A stretch of 64,000 nucleotides of DNA from Rhodanobacter sp. A1T4 (lineage in GTDB: Bacteria; Pseudomonadota; Gammaproteobacteria; Xanthomonadales; Rhodanobacteraceae): positions 124,001 to 188,000 of the forward strand of contig NZ_JACHCP010000010.1 of the NCBI RefSeq assembly GCF_014207185.1, written 5' to 3'. Position 1 is the first letter of the stretch; each line of letters begins with the position of its first letter. The position numbers and the translations under genes were made by a program. This document shows, piece by piece, positions 27,997 to 37,933 of this stretch. Below the pieces are notes generated by a model that did no database searches, was not told the DNA's origin, and saw only the letters and a list, made by a program, of their open reading frames with translations.

Positions 27997-28383
27997 ATGT
28001 CAAAGCCATCCATCGGCGATCAGGAGCTTTCGCTCCTGCATTACCTCGCCGAAAGCAAGAATTCCTCTGTTGGCGAAGTCGCCACAGGATATGGCGAGCC
28101 CCGCGGACTGGCGCGCTCTACGGTGCTGACCATGATGGAGCGGCTGCGCAGCAAGGGTTACCTGCGTCGCAAGCAGGTGCAGGGCATGTTCCGCTACAGC
28201 GCCTCGACCGGACCGGCCGAAGCGATGCGCACGGCCGTGGGCAGTTTCGTGGAGAAGACACTGAGCGGTTCGGTATCACCGTTCGTGGCCTGGATGTCCG
28301 AACGCGGCGAGGTCAGCGATGACGAGCTCGCCGAACTGAAGGCTCTGGTGAATCAGCTGCAATCCCGGCGCAAGGAGTCGTGA
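27997..28383 (+). CDS. BlaI/MecI/CopY-type transcriptional repressor
   Basis: A 128-residue winged-helix protein. The N-terminal DNA-binding domain reads ELSLLHYLAESKNSSVGEV, then LARSTVLTMMERLRSKGYLRR, and the C-terminal half is a dimerisation helix region (FVEKTLSGSVSPFVAWMSE). Repressors of this family sit on TACA/TGTA dyads and are inactivated by cleavage triggered by a membrane metalloprotease sensor. Such a sensor gene follows one base later. The operator ahead of the gene implies autoregulation. Confidence 0.93.
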   Translation: MSKPSIGDQELSLLHYLAESKNSSVGEVATGYGEPRGLARSTVLTMMERLRSKGYLRRKQVQGMFRYSASTGPAEAMRTAVGSFVEKTLSGSVSPFVAWMSERGEVSDDELAELKALVNQLQSRRKES

Positions 28384-28384
28384 C

Positions 28385-30232
28385 ATGGGTACTTTCCATG
28401 CATTCGCCGATACCTTGTTCAGCCGTCTTGTCTGGACCTCCGCGCAAGCAGTCCTGTTGGTCGGTGCCGTGTGGCTGGTGGGGAAGCTCATTCCAAAACT
28501 GCCGTCCACGACACGCAGCATGCTGTGGTGGTTATTGGGCGTGCAGCTGATCCTCGGGCTTGCCATAGCGGCGCCAGTGGAGCTGCCCTTGCTGCCGGCG
28601 GCACCGCGCACGACGGTCGCTGATATTTCGTCCAGTCAGCCTGTTCCCGTGGTCGCACCCGAGGCGTCCTCAACGCCCTTCGCGACCTTCATGCAACATC
28701 AGGGGTCGGTGAATACCACTGTGTCGACGCCGGAAGTATCGACTCCTGCGAACTGGCGTCTCGCGTTGATTTGCCTGTGGCTTGCCGGCGTGCTGTTACA
28801 ACTTTTGCTGATGGCTCGTGACTGGCGAAAAGCCCATGCCATGCTGCGCGACTCCACGCCATTGCGCGATCCGGTGCTGCACGCGCTGTGTGCTGAACAG
28901 GCGCGTGCATTGGGCTTGCGACATCCACCGGCCTTGCGCACCTCACGCGCGATCGTCTCGCCGCAGGTCACCGGCCTCTGGCGACCGATCGTGTTGCTGC
29001 CCGCCGATCACAGCCTCACACCGGAGGAATCCGCTCTCGCGCTCGCCCATGAATTGATGCATTTGCATCGCGGTGATTTGTGGATGTGCTGGATACCGGC
29101 GATCGCGCAGCGGCTGTTTTTCTTCCATCCGCTAGTGATGTGGGCCGTCCGTGAGTACGCGCTCAGCCGCGAAGCAGCCTGCGATGCACAGGTAGTGCAG
29201 CAAACAGGTACGGAGCCACAGGCCTATGGCCAGCTATTGCTTCGCCTTGGTGTGGCGCACCCGATGTACTCCGGCCTGGCTGGGGCCTCCCCATCGTTCC
29301 AGAATCTGAAGAGGCGACTGATCATGTTGCAGCAAAACGAAAACCTGTCGCGCCACCGCGTGCGCGGCTGGCTACTGATCGCAGTGATCGCGCTGGCCGG
29401 CGTGATCCCGTATCGAGTCACGGCGAATACGGCAGACCATGCCGCTGGTGCATCGATCGCTGCCGATGATTCGGTGATGCTGCAAACGCCACCTGTACCG
29501 CCGACACCACCCGTTCCTCCAGCACCAATAGCACCGCTGCCTCCTCTGCCACCGCCACCACCGCGAAATACGGATGGATTTACTGCACGTCACATCGACA
29601 TCGATACGACAGCCAATGCAGCGTATGGCTTCGCGCTGATGGATGGAGATTCGATCACCATCAACGGTTCGGAGAGCGACATCGATACGTTGAAAAGGCT
29701 GCGCAAGGGTAACGAACCGATCCTTTGGTTTCGTCGTGGCGGCACCTCGTATGTGGTCCGCGACAGTGCCTACATCCAGCGCGCCAGAGCCGTCTACGCC
29801 CCAGTCAGCGAGCTTGGCAAGCAGCAAGGTGCGCTGGGCGGCGAACAGGGACGTCTGGGCGGTCAGCAGGGAGGTCTCGGTGCGCGGCAGGGCGCGCTGG
29901 GTTTACGACAAGCGCAGCTAGCCGGCAAGCAGGCGCAATTGGCAAGTGAGCAGACGGCACTCGCTGGTCAGCCGGCCAGTGAGCAACGGGTAGCCGCACT
30001 CCAGGCGAAAGAAGATGCGCTGCAAGCCAGCGAGGACGAACTCGGCCGCCAGCAGGATCAACTCGGCAAGCAACAGGATGCCCTGGGCAAACAGCAGGAT
30101 GCGCTCGGTGCGAAACAGGATGTACTAGGTAAGCAACAGGAACAGGCCGCCGCGAAAGCCAACCAGCAGATCGGCACATTGATTGATGAGGCGATCAGCA
30201 AGGGCATCGCGCAGAGCATCAGCTCGCGTTGA
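28385..30232 (+). CDS. M56 (BlaR1-like) membrane metallopeptidase with coiled-coil tail
   Basis: A 615-residue integral membrane protease. Membrane helices lie near residues 18-36, 46-64, 125-143 and 340-355. The zinc site is HELMH (residues 222-226) with the third ligand Glu263 in SREAACDAQV. After the last helix comes a proline run (about 373-395, PPVPPTPPVPP-like), a short beta domain, and then about 125 residues of heptad repeats of the type LGKQQxA. There is no penicillin-binding domain (no SxxK after the last helix), so beta-lactam sensing in the BlaR1 manner is unlikely. It starts one base after the repressor gene. The signal it senses is unknown. Confidence 0.88.
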   Translation: MGTFHAFADTLFSRLVWTSAQAVLLVGAVWLVGKLIPKLPSTTRSMLWWLLGVQLILGLAIAAPVELPLLPAAPRTTVADISSSQPVPVVAPEASSTPFATFMQHQGSVNTTVSTPEVSTPANWRLALICLWLAGVLLQLLLMARDWRKAHAMLRDSTPLRDPVLHALCAEQARALGLRHPPALRTSRAIVSPQVTGLWRPIVLLPADHSLTPEESALALAHELMHLHRGDLWMCWIPAIAQRLFFFHPLVMWAVREYALSREAACDAQVVQQTGTEPQAYGQLLLRLGVAHPMYSGLAGASPSFQNLKRRLIMLQQNENLSRHRVRGWLLIAVIALAGVIPYRVTANTADHAAGASIAADDSVMLQTPPVPPTPPVPPAPIAPLPPLPPPPPRNTDGFTARHIDIDTTANAAYGFALMDGDSITINGSESDIDTLKRLRKGNEPILWFRRGGTSYVVRDSAYIQRARAVYAPVSELGKQQGALGGEQGRLGGQQGGLGARQGALGLRQAQLAGKQAQLASEQTALAGQPASEQRVAALQAKEDALQASEDELGRQQDQLGKQQDALGKQQDALGAKQDVLGKQQEQAAAKANQQIGTLIDEAISKGIAQSISSR

Positions 30233-30669
30233 CGTGACAGGGCCCGCCGGCTGGCGACGCCGGATCGGGCACTGTCCCAAGATGCACGAAGCGACGGCAG
30301 GACTCGATGCCTATCGATCCTGCCGTCGTCATGTATGCGGGTTGCGGTTGCCATGACTACCGCTTGCTGACTATCCGACCCTGAAAAAATCGGGAGTATC
30401 CGTCATTGCCACGGGTCTGGCCGGGCGTGACATCGAGCCGGCTGGCTATTAACGACGCGTGTGTTTTTGCGAAACCGCGAAATCGCGGCGTGAACATGTC
30501 ATCAAAATTACGTAATATATTGCGATAGTTCAATGCTTGTCGCTCTCGCGGCAGGGATTTTCGATCATAAGGGAAAGTCTTCCAAGGCCAGCTTACCCAG
30601 GCATCAAGCCTGGACAGGCCCCTGCGCGAGCGACATTTCCCATCGCCCACGTAACCGAAAGGATTTTCG
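30233..30669. terminator. Intergenic region with two hairpins after the M56 gene
   Basis: A 437-bp gap. Hairpin 1 (30236-30276) pairs GACAGGGCCCG with CGGGCACTGTC with one mismatch and an inner GC stem. Hairpin 2 (30292-30328) has a perfect 11-bp stem CGACGGCAGGA/TCCTGCCGTCG. Neither has a clear T-tract. The remainder, 30330-30669, should hold the promoter and leader of the TonB receptor gene; no specific operator is visible. Confidence 0.5.
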
Positions 30670-33600
30670 ATGACCTTCGCCATTCGCAGAAACATGCTGT
30701 CGATCGCCATTTCGGCCTTGCTGGCCACGGCGCCTGTCGCAGCGCAGAACATCACCACCTCGGGCGTCAGTGGACGCGTGCTGGACGCCAAGGGCCAGCC
30801 CGTCGCCGGTGCCACGGTCGACATCGTTCACCAGCCCTCGGGCACCACCAAGCAAGTGACCACCGACGCCGATGGCCGCTACACCGCGCAGGGTTTGCGC
30901 GTGGGCGGTCCATTCGAAATCACCGCCAGCAAGGCTGGCATGGCAACGGCGGAACAGAACAATATCTATCTTCAGCTGGGCCAGCCTTCGTCGATCAATC
31001 TGGGCATGAGCTCGGGCGCGGAGACAGCCAGTAACCTGGCGGCCGTCACCGTCAACGCATCGGCGTTGGCGCAGACGTTCTCGTCCGACAACAAGGGCCT
31101 TTCGACGAATATCTCCCAACGCCAGTTGCAGGCCACGCCGCAGGGCAATCGTTCGATCGACGATGTGGCGCGCCTGGATCCGCGCATTACCGTCACGGAT
31201 CAGGGTACCGGCGCGATCTCCGCCGCAGGCCAGAACAATCGCTACAACAATATCGCCGTGGACGGCGTGACCCAAGGCGACCCGTTCGGCCTCAATGCCA
31301 ACGGTCTGCCTTACCAGAAGTCGCCGATCTCGCCGGAAACGATCGCCGAGTACAACATCTCCACTGCCAACTTCGATGTGATCTCCGACACTGTCGGCGC
31401 GGATGTCAACGCGGTGACCAAGACTGGCACCAACCAGTTTCACGGCTCGGTCTATGACGCCTATCGCAATGGCAACAAACTGGTCGGCAAGGCCGGCTGG
31501 TTGCCCAGCAATGATTCCAACTACGGCTACAACGGCTACGACAAGGACTCGACCTACGGCTTCACCCTCGGTGGCCCGATCGTCAAGGACAAGCTGTTCT
31601 TCTTCGTCTCGGCCGAGCACGAAAAAACCACTGGCATCGGCGCGGACTCCGCCAACGGTCTGGACGAATCGCTGGGCAACGGTGCGTCGACCAGCAACAA
31701 GGTATCGCCAGGCGACCTGCAGAAAGTGATCGACGCAGCCAAGCAACTCGGCCTCACGCCAGGTAGTTTTGGCGGCAGCACCGGACTGGCATACGACGAC
31801 AAGCGCTACCTCGGAAAGATCGACTGGAACATCAGCAACAATCACCGCGCCAGCTTCACCTATCAGAAGACCGACGAGCAGCTGCCAGCCGTCGGCGGCA
31901 ACAGCGGCAACAGCGTAGGTCTGACCAGCTACACCTACACCAAGGCGATCAGCACTGAAAACTACGTCGCCCATGTGTTCGACGACTGGACCGACAACTT
32001 CTCCACCGAGGTCAAGGTCGGCTACCAGAAGTTTGTGCAGGACACGACCGCACCGTTCCAACAGCCCGCGGTCAACGTCAACCTGTCGGCAGATGGCAAG
32101 GGCCCATCGGTGAACCTGGGCGAGGAGCAGTTCCGCCACTACAACCACATCGATACCAAGAAGCTCACCGTTTTCCTGGCCGGCACCTATTACGCCGACG
32201 ATCACACTATCAAGGGTGGTATCGACGCTTCACGTACCAAGATCAACAACCTGTTCGGCCAGACCGAGTTCGGCCAGTACAACTTCTGGGGCATCGACAA
32301 CTTCCTGGCCGGCAACTACAACAAGTACGTGCTCTATCATCCGGCGCCGGGCTATACGCTGGATGACATCGCCGGCAAGTGGACCTATAGCCAGTACAGC
32401 CCGTTCCTGCAGGACACCTGGCAAGTCACCCCGCAGCTGTCGCTGCAGTATGGCGTTCGTGTGGATATTCCCAACTCCAGCGGCCGACCGGAATACAACG
32501 CGTCGTTCGAAAAGGCCTTTGGCTATCCGAACAACTACACCGTCGGTTCGAGCAATCGTGTGGTCGAGCCGCGCCTGTCGTTCAACTATTCGTTTGAGAG
32601 CGATTACAAAACCCAGCTGCGCGGCGGCGTCGGCCTGTTCCAGACTGCGCCACCGACAGTCTGGATGACCAACCCGTTCCAGAACAACGGCGTGACCCTG
32701 CGTTCGTACACCACATTCAATCCTGCCCTCGCACCGTTCAGCCCGGATCCGTTCAACCAGAACATCCCCGCCGGTGGCGGTGCCGGCTCGATCGACACCG
32801 TCGCGAAGAACTTCAGTTTGCCGACAGTGTGGAAGATGAGCCTGGCGATGGATCGCGAGCTGCCGTGGTGGGGGCTGGTCGCATCGGCTGAATACGAACA
32901 CATCAAGGTGCGTGACGGCATCCTGTATCAGGTCGTGAACTTCGGCGCACCCACCGGCGTGCTGCCGGACGGTCGTCAGCAGTTCTGGAAAAAACCGGGT
33001 GAGGCGCCAAACACGACAGACGCACTGGCCAACCAGAATCGCGCTTTCAGCACCGCATCCACCCTGCTCACCAATACCCACAAGGGCAAGTCCGACAGCC
33101 TCACGCTATCACTGAGCAAGCCGTTCTCGGATAGTGTTTTCGGCAACATCGGTATCACCTTCAATCACGCCACCGATGCTGACCCGGGTGCCGACACGAT
33201 TGCCTATAGCGGCTATCAGCGTGTGGCCCGCCTGAACCCGAATGACAACGTAAGCGCCACCTCCAATTACAACGTCGCCAAGAGCCTGAAAGCCTCGCTG
33301 ACCTGGCAGCACAATTTCTTCGGCGATTATCGCACTCAGGTGTCGATGTTTTATAGCGGCCGTACCGGCAATCCCTACACCTGGATCTTTGCCAATGACA
33401 CCAACGGCGATGGCATCGCCGGGTGGGATCCGGTCTATATCCCGAATGCCAACGACCCCAAGGTGGCCTATACCGCCGGCACCAGCGCCAAGGCGATCCA
33501 GCAGTTCCAGGATTTTGTCGCCAACGACAAATACCTCAAGGATCACCGCGGCCAGGTGGCCAACCGCAACGGTGCACATTCGCCGTGGGTCAGCGAGCTG

Positions 33601-33915
33601 GATATGAGCTTCTCGCAGGAAGTGCCTGGTCTCTTCCCCGGCAACAAGGGAGAGCTCCGTTTGGACGTCTATAACTTCCTCAACCTGATCGACAAGAACT
33701 GGGGCCTGGTGAAATACACCGGCCTTTATCCTACCCGCACTCTCGCCAGCTACGGCGGCGTCAACGCGGCTGGCCAGTACGTGTATACCCTGCCCGTCGA
33801 CAAGAGCGGCAACTATCAGCCACAACAGCTCAGCTATTACGACGGCGGCTTCTACGATCCAAGTCGCGTGGTATCACGCTGGTCGGCGATGGTGACCTTG
33901 CGTTACACGTTCTGA
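30670..33915 (+). CDS. Oar-like TonB-dependent receptor with carboxypeptidase-regulatory-like domain
   Basis: A 1081-residue outer-membrane receptor. A signal peptide ends near TAPVAAQ. Residues about 32-110 form a carboxypeptidase-regulatory-like beta-sandwich (GRVLDAKGQPVAGATVDIV; TDADGRYTAQGL). The plug follows (QGNRSIDDVARLDPRI; NRYNNIAVDGVTQGDPFG), then a large barrel ending VTLRYTF. This is the Oar/OmpA-related TonB receptor type common in Xanthomonadales, where ligands are usually peptides or are unknown. It is convergent with a DPP-IV family peptidase gene, which fits a role in peptide scavenging, though the pairing is only positional. Confidence 0.93.
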   Translation: MTFAIRRNMLSIAISALLATAPVAAQNITTSGVSGRVLDAKGQPVAGATVDIVHQPSGTTKQVTTDADGRYTAQGLRVGGPFEITASKAGMATAEQNNIYLQLGQPSSINLGMSSGAETASNLAAVTVNASALAQTFSSDNKGLSTNISQRQLQATPQGNRSIDDVARLDPRITVTDQGTGAISAAGQNNRYNNIAVDGVTQGDPFGLNANGLPYQKSPISPETIAEYNISTANFDVISDTVGADVNAVTKTGTNQFHGSVYDAYRNGNKLVGKAGWLPSNDSNYGYNGYDKDSTYGFTLGGPIVKDKLFFFVSAEHEKTTGIGADSANGLDESLGNGASTSNKVSPGDLQKVIDAAKQLGLTPGSFGGSTGLAYDDKRYLGKIDWNISNNHRASFTYQKTDEQLPAVGGNSGNSVGLTSYTYTKAISTENYVAHVFDDWTDNFSTEVKVGYQKFVQDTTAPFQQPAVNVNLSADGKGPSVNLGEEQFRHYNHIDTKKLTVFLAGTYYADDHTIKGGIDASRTKINNLFGQTEFGQYNFWGIDNFLAGNYNKYVLYHPAPGYTLDDIAGKWTYSQYSPFLQDTWQVTPQLSLQYGVRVDIPNSSGRPEYNASFEKAFGYPNNYTVGSSNRVVEPRLSFNYSFESDYKTQLRGGVGLFQTAPPTVWMTNPFQNNGVTLRSYTTFNPALAPFSPDPFNQNIPAGGGAGSIDTVAKNFSLPTVWKMSLAMDRELPWWGLVASAEYEHIKVRDGILYQVVNFGAPTGVLPDGRQQFWKKPGEAPNTTDALANQNRAFSTASTLLTNTHKGKSDSLTLSLSKPFSDSVFGNIGITFNHATDADPGADTIAYSGYQRVARLNPNDNVSATSNYNVAKSLKASLTWQHNFFGDYRTQVSMFYSGRTGNPYTWIFANDTNGDGIAGWDPVYIPNANDPKVAYTAGTSAKAIQQFQDFVANDKYLKDHRGQVANRNGAHSPWVSELDMSFSQEVPGLFPGNKGELRLDVYNFLNLIDKNWGLVKYTGLYPTRTLASYGGVNAAGQYVYTLPVDKSGNYQPQQLSYYDGGFYDPSRVVSRWSAMVTLRYTF

Positions 33916-33941
33916 TCGATCCATCCGCTTGATCGTTGAAT

Positions 33942-33969
33942 AAAAACGGCGCCTGCAGGCGCCGTTTTT
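33942..33969. terminator. Bidirectional terminator between TonB receptor and peptidase
   Basis: AAAAACGGCGCC, TGCA, GGCGCCGTTTTT: a perfect palindrome with A- and T-tracts that can end both converging transcripts. Confidence 0.92.
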
Positions 33970-34116
33970 TATGGATGGTTCGGGCTATCGGGCAAACCTG
34001 ATTTTTGACGAATACCTGGTGTCGGGATTCGCGGTGCTCATCACCAACCTACCGTTGCACGATTGAAGCCGTTTCATGGATTGGTGACGAGCGAAGCGAA
34101 TCCCAATATCACCCGA

Positions 34117-36462
34117 TCACATCCATGGCCACGGCTTCAAGGCGTATTCCTTCGGCGGCGCGTCACCGGCCAGGTAACGCACGAAATAATCCCAACGCCG
34201 ACGGGTCGCGTAGGGCGTGGCGGCACCGTAACCGTGATGTACGTTCGGGATCAGCAACAAGTCGAAGTCCTTGTTCGCCTTGATCAGCGCATCGGTCACC
34301 AGCAGGCTTTCGTAAGGCGGCACATTGTCGTCCAGCGTGCCATGCACCAGCATCAGATGACCCTTGAGGTTGGCGGCGTGGTTCTCGTTGGCCTGATCGT
34401 CGTAATTGCCCTTGCCATCCTTGCCGACGATCAACTCGCCCTGGTACTTCTCGGCCCAGTCGTCCTCGTAGTTGCGGTTGTCGTGGTTGCCGCTTTCGGA
34501 CCAGGCGACCTTGAAGAAATCCGGGTAGCGGAACATGGCGTCGGTGGAGGCATTGCCGCCGCCGGAATGACCCCAGATGCCCACGCGATCCAGGTCGATC
34601 CAGGGATAGCGCTTGCCCAGATCCTTGAGGCCGGCGACCTGATCGGGCAGCGTGTTGTCGCCCATGTTGGCGAACCAGGTATCGTGGAAGGACTTGGAAC
34701 GCCACGGCGTACCCATACCGTCGATCGCCACCACGATGAAGCCCAGCTCCGCCAGCGACTGGTTGTCGCCGTGACTGGCAAGGAAGCTGCGCCCACGTAC
34801 CGAACCGGTTTGCGGACCCGGGTAGATGTAGTCGATCACTGGGTACTTCTTCGACGGATCGAAGTGGGACGGTTTGAACATCATGCCGTACAGATCGGTC
34901 TTGCCATCACGCGCCTTGACGATGATCGGCACCGGCGGCACCCAGCCGGCGGCTTTCAGTCGCGAGATATCCGCCTTGGCGATGCTGGCGACGGTATGGC
35001 CGTCCTCCGCGCTGCGCAGTACCGTCACCGGAGGCTCGGTCGACGTGGACCAGGCGTCCACGAACAGCTTGTTATCAGACGACAGGTCGACCTTGTGGTC
35101 GGCCGCTTCCGGCGTCAGCAGGATTGGCTGGCCGCCGTCGAGGCTGACTTTCCATAACTGTTCGTAATACGGATCGACGCCCTGCGTGCGGCCCACACCG
35201 CGGAACCAGAGGGTGCGCGTGGCCGGGTCGACCTTGAGCATTTCGGTGACATTGCCTTCGCCCGTGGTGATGGCGTGCTTGAGTTTGCCGGTGTCCAGGT
35301 CGTACAGGTACAGTTGGCCCCAGTCGCTGCGCTCTGAGAACCACACTGCTTCGTGCGTGGCTGGCAAGTACGCCCAGTTGGCCTTGCCCATGCCGCTTTC
35401 GTAGTAAGTCTTGGCGGTTTCCTCGAACACCGTGCGTACTTTGCCGGTGGCCACATCGGCGATGCGGAACCATTCGTGCTGGTGGTAGCGCGAGGTGGAA
35501 ACGAAGGCCAGGGTCTTGCCGTCTGGCGCCCACTTCACGTCGTCCCAGCCACCGTCCGGGCCGCAACTGACATCGTCGCAAAGAGTGGAACGATGTTGGT
35601 CCGGCGGCATTTGCAGGCGCACAACCTTCTTCCTGGACACGTCGATGATGACCCGCTCGATCATGGTGACGTTCTCGTCGCCGACCAGCGGGTACTTCCA
35701 CGACAGCAGCTTCGGATGACCGACATTGGTGGTCACCAGATACATGTCGCCGGTCTTGCGCTGGTCCTGCTGGAACGTGGCGATCTGTTTCGAATCGGGT
35801 GACCACTCGAGGATCGCGTTGTCGGTGTGCTTCCAGCCAGCATTGTCGGTGGCGTAGCCGAAGTTTTCCACACCGTCGGTGGTGAGCTGGGTTTCCTTGC
35901 CGCTGGCGGTGTCGCGCAGCCACAGGTTCCAGTTGCGAATAAACGCCTCGCTCTTCTTGTCCGGCGACAGCACGCCCGGTTCGCTACCCGTATTCCTGCC
36001 TGACGCCACGTCGCCCTTGCCGGCCACACATTCGCCGGCATTTTTCAAATCACAAAAATAGTGCGTGTCCTGGACAGCGATATCAAGGCGGCCATCCGGC
36101 GCAACGCCGTATCCGCTGACCGGAAGCTTGCTGGCGTCGACCGGCTTGCCGGTGACCTTGCCCAGTGCCGCGGCCAGCTTCACCTGATCGAACAGCGGCG
36201 TGACCTTGCCGCTGACCGTGTCCATCTGCACGAAGTGATCGCCGTTGCTGTCGTGGTCGCGATACCAGAAGTGGCTGTCGTCCAACCAGCTGACCTTCTG
36301 CACCGCGTGATCGACCAGCGGCACCGTGTTGTAGCTCATGAAGCGCTCAGCCTGGGCGTAGTCTGCGGCGGTTAGCGTTCGGTTCTCTGCAGTGACCCCA
36401 GCCGATACAAACACCATCATTACTGCGCCAACTCGGCACGACCTGCGGACTATCGACAGCAT
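34117..36462 (-). CDS. Dipeptidyl-peptidase IV family (S9) serine peptidase, exported
   Basis: A 781-residue S9 peptidase. A signal peptide (cleavage near VSAGVTAENR) is followed by a DPP-IV-type N-terminal beta-propeller (about residues 90-500) and a C-terminal alpha/beta hydrolase. The nucleophile is in WGHSGGGNAST, the Asp in GTLDDNVPP and the His in IPNVHHGYG. Such enzymes release dipeptides, often X-Pro, in the periplasm. Asp-rich WSESGNHDNRNYEDDW after the nucleophile is typical of the bacterial DPP-IV-like group. It converges with the Oar-like receptor gene. Confidence 0.93.
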   Translation of the reverse strand: MLSIVRRSCRVGAVMMVFVSAGVTAENRTLTAADYAQAERFMSYNTVPLVDHAVQKVSWLDDSHFWYRDHDSNGDHFVQMDTVSGKVTPLFDQVKLAAALGKVTGKPVDASKLPVSGYGVAPDGRLDIAVQDTHYFCDLKNAGECVAGKGDVASGRNTGSEPGVLSPDKKSEAFIRNWNLWLRDTASGKETQLTTDGVENFGYATDNAGWKHTDNAILEWSPDSKQIATFQQDQRKTGDMYLVTTNVGHPKLLSWKYPLVGDENVTMIERVIIDVSRKKVVRLQMPPDQHRSTLCDDVSCGPDGGWDDVKWAPDGKTLAFVSTSRYHQHEWFRIADVATGKVRTVFEETAKTYYESGMGKANWAYLPATHEAVWFSERSDWGQLYLYDLDTGKLKHAITTGEGNVTEMLKVDPATRTLWFRGVGRTQGVDPYYEQLWKVSLDGGQPILLTPEAADHKVDLSSDNKLFVDAWSTSTEPPVTVLRSAEDGHTVASIAKADISRLKAAGWVPPVPIIVKARDGKTDLYGMMFKPSHFDPSKKYPVIDYIYPGPQTGSVRGRSFLASHGDNQSLAELGFIVVAIDGMGTPWRSKSFHDTWFANMGDNTLPDQVAGLKDLGKRYPWIDLDRVGIWGHSGGGNASTDAMFRYPDFFKVAWSESGNHDNRNYEDDWAEKYQGELIVGKDGKGNYDDQANENHAANLKGHLMLVHGTLDDNVPPYESLLVTDALIKANKDFDLLLIPNVHHGYGAATPYATRRRWDYFVRYLAGDAPPKEYALKPWPWM

Positions 36463-36664
36463 GCAACCTCCACGGAAAATTTTGCGGCATGACAGCGGTT
36501 GATCGGCCGCCCACGGTTTAATCGTCCGATGCTAGCGCGATACCGCAGCGACTTCCCCTGCCAAAGGTCCATGCCGCGGTCAAGTGATTGCTTTTACGAC
36601 CCACTACAATCACCGCATGCGGCTCGCGATGCGCCGTCCGCACCCCATCCAGACTTGAGATGTC

Positions 36665-37054
36665 ATGACTACTGTTCCGAACGAAGCCCGTCTGATGGAA
36701 ATGGTTTTCCCTGACCACACCAACCACCTTGGCACGCTGTTCGGCGGGCAGGCGCTGGCGTGGATGGACAAGGCCGCGTTTATCGTCGCCTCCCGCTATG
36801 CGCGGCGCACGGTGGTGACGGCGCGTTCGGAGGAAGTGAACTTTCGCGTGCCGGTGCGCAGCGGCCAGCTGGTCGAACTGATTTCCAAGGTGGTCAAGGT
36901 CGGCCGCAGCTCGATGACGGTGGAAGTGGAGATGACCGCCGAGGACCCGCTCAGTGGCGACCGCCGGGTCTGTACCACTGGCCGGTTCGTGATGATTGCG
37001 CTGGATTCCAACGGCTCGCCGACGGCCATCCCACCGCTGCCAACGGCCGGGTGA
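36665..37054 (+). CDS. Acyl-CoA thioesterase (YciA-like hotdog fold)
   Basis: A 129-residue hotdog protein with the pattern of the YciA/BACH group: MVFPDHTNHLGTLFGGQAL at the N terminus, with the Asn-His and following helix (WMDKAAFIVASRYA), then VNFRVPVRSGQLVEL and VEVEMTAEDPLSG. It hydrolyses acyl-CoA to free acid and CoA in the cytoplasm. Chain-length preference is not visible. It is 73 bp from the following GST gene and may share its transcript. Confidence 0.92.
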   Translation: MTTVPNEARLMEMVFPDHTNHLGTLFGGQALAWMDKAAFIVASRYARRTVVTARSEEVNFRVPVRSGQLVELISKVVKVGRSSMTVEVEMTAEDPLSGDRRVCTTGRFVMIALDSNGSPTAIPPLPTAG

Positions 37055-37127
37055 ATAGCGCACGCTTGACGCCGCCAGTATTCGCCGCCCACGCTGTCGC
37101 TCCTTCTTTTCTCTGCGAAGTGCCGCC

Positions 37128-37880
37128 ATGTCCGAGCCACTGACCCTCATCGGCAGCTATATCTCGCCCTACGTCCGCAAGGTGCTGGTGTTTCTGGAGC
37201 TGAAGGGCATCGACTACCGTATCGATCCGATCCCACCCTTTGTCGGCAATGACGCGTTCTCGCAGCTCAGCCCGCTGCGCCGTATCCCCGTGCTAAGCGA
37301 CGGCGATCTGCTGCTCAACGATTCCAGCGTGATCTGTCAGTACCTGGAAGACCGCTATCCGCAGATACCGCTGTATCCGGCGGACATCACTGCCCGCGCA
37401 CAGGCGCGCTGGCTGGAGGAGTATGCCGACGTGGCGTTGGGCGAAGCCATCACGACCAAGCTCTTTTTCCAGCTCGGCGTGAAGCCGCACATCTTCGGCG
37501 AGAAAACCGATGAGGTGCTGGTGCAACAGGCGCGCGAGATCGATATTCCCGCGGCGCTCGACTACCTTGAAAAGCAGCTGCCGGCGGAAGGTTTCGCGTT
37601 CGGCGAGTTGTCGATTGCCGACATCAGCATTGCCAGCTTTTTCCGCGTGGCCGGCTTCGTGCGCTACGTCATCGACGCCGAACGGTGGCCTCGTTGCGCC
37701 GGCCTGGTCGCACGCACGCTGGCCCTGCCGGTGTTTGCCAAGCTGGCGACGTTCGAGGACCGTGCACTACGCACGCCGGTGCCGGAGCAGCGCGCCGTGC
37801 TGGCAGATATGCATGCACCGCTCACTGCCACCACCTGCGGTGGCGCGCCACCGCGGCGCGGCGTGATCGCCATCGATTGA
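37128..37880 (+). CDS. Glutathione S-transferase family protein
   Basis: A 250-residue GST. The thioredoxin-like half shows ISPYVRKVLVFLELKGIDY (Ser/Tyr near the catalytic position), RIPVLSDGDLLLNDSSVICQYLEDRYP with the cis-Pro and the glutathione-binding Asp-Ser. The helical half includes FGELSIADISIASFF, the N-capping motif of the family. The C terminus is about 30 residues longer than usual and lacks structure. Substrate unknown. Confidence 0.9.
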   Translation: MSEPLTLIGSYISPYVRKVLVFLELKGIDYRIDPIPPFVGNDAFSQLSPLRRIPVLSDGDLLLNDSSVICQYLEDRYPQIPLYPADITARAQARWLEEYADVALGEAITTKLFFQLGVKPHIFGEKTDEVLVQQAREIDIPAALDYLEKQLPAEGFAFGELSIADISIASFFRVAGFVRYVIDAERWPRCAGLVARTLALPVFAKLATFEDRALRTPVPEQRAVLADMHAPLTATTCGGAPPRRGVIAID

Positions 37881-37933
37881 ACGCCTTGTCTGCGTGGTGT
37901 TGAAGGATGCACTAGATAGATCCCGCGCACCCT

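Noticed and set aside
30604..32205. 533-residue open frame antisense to the Oar-like receptor
   Set aside because: Val/Gly/Arg-rich mirror of receptor codons, no start context, no family.
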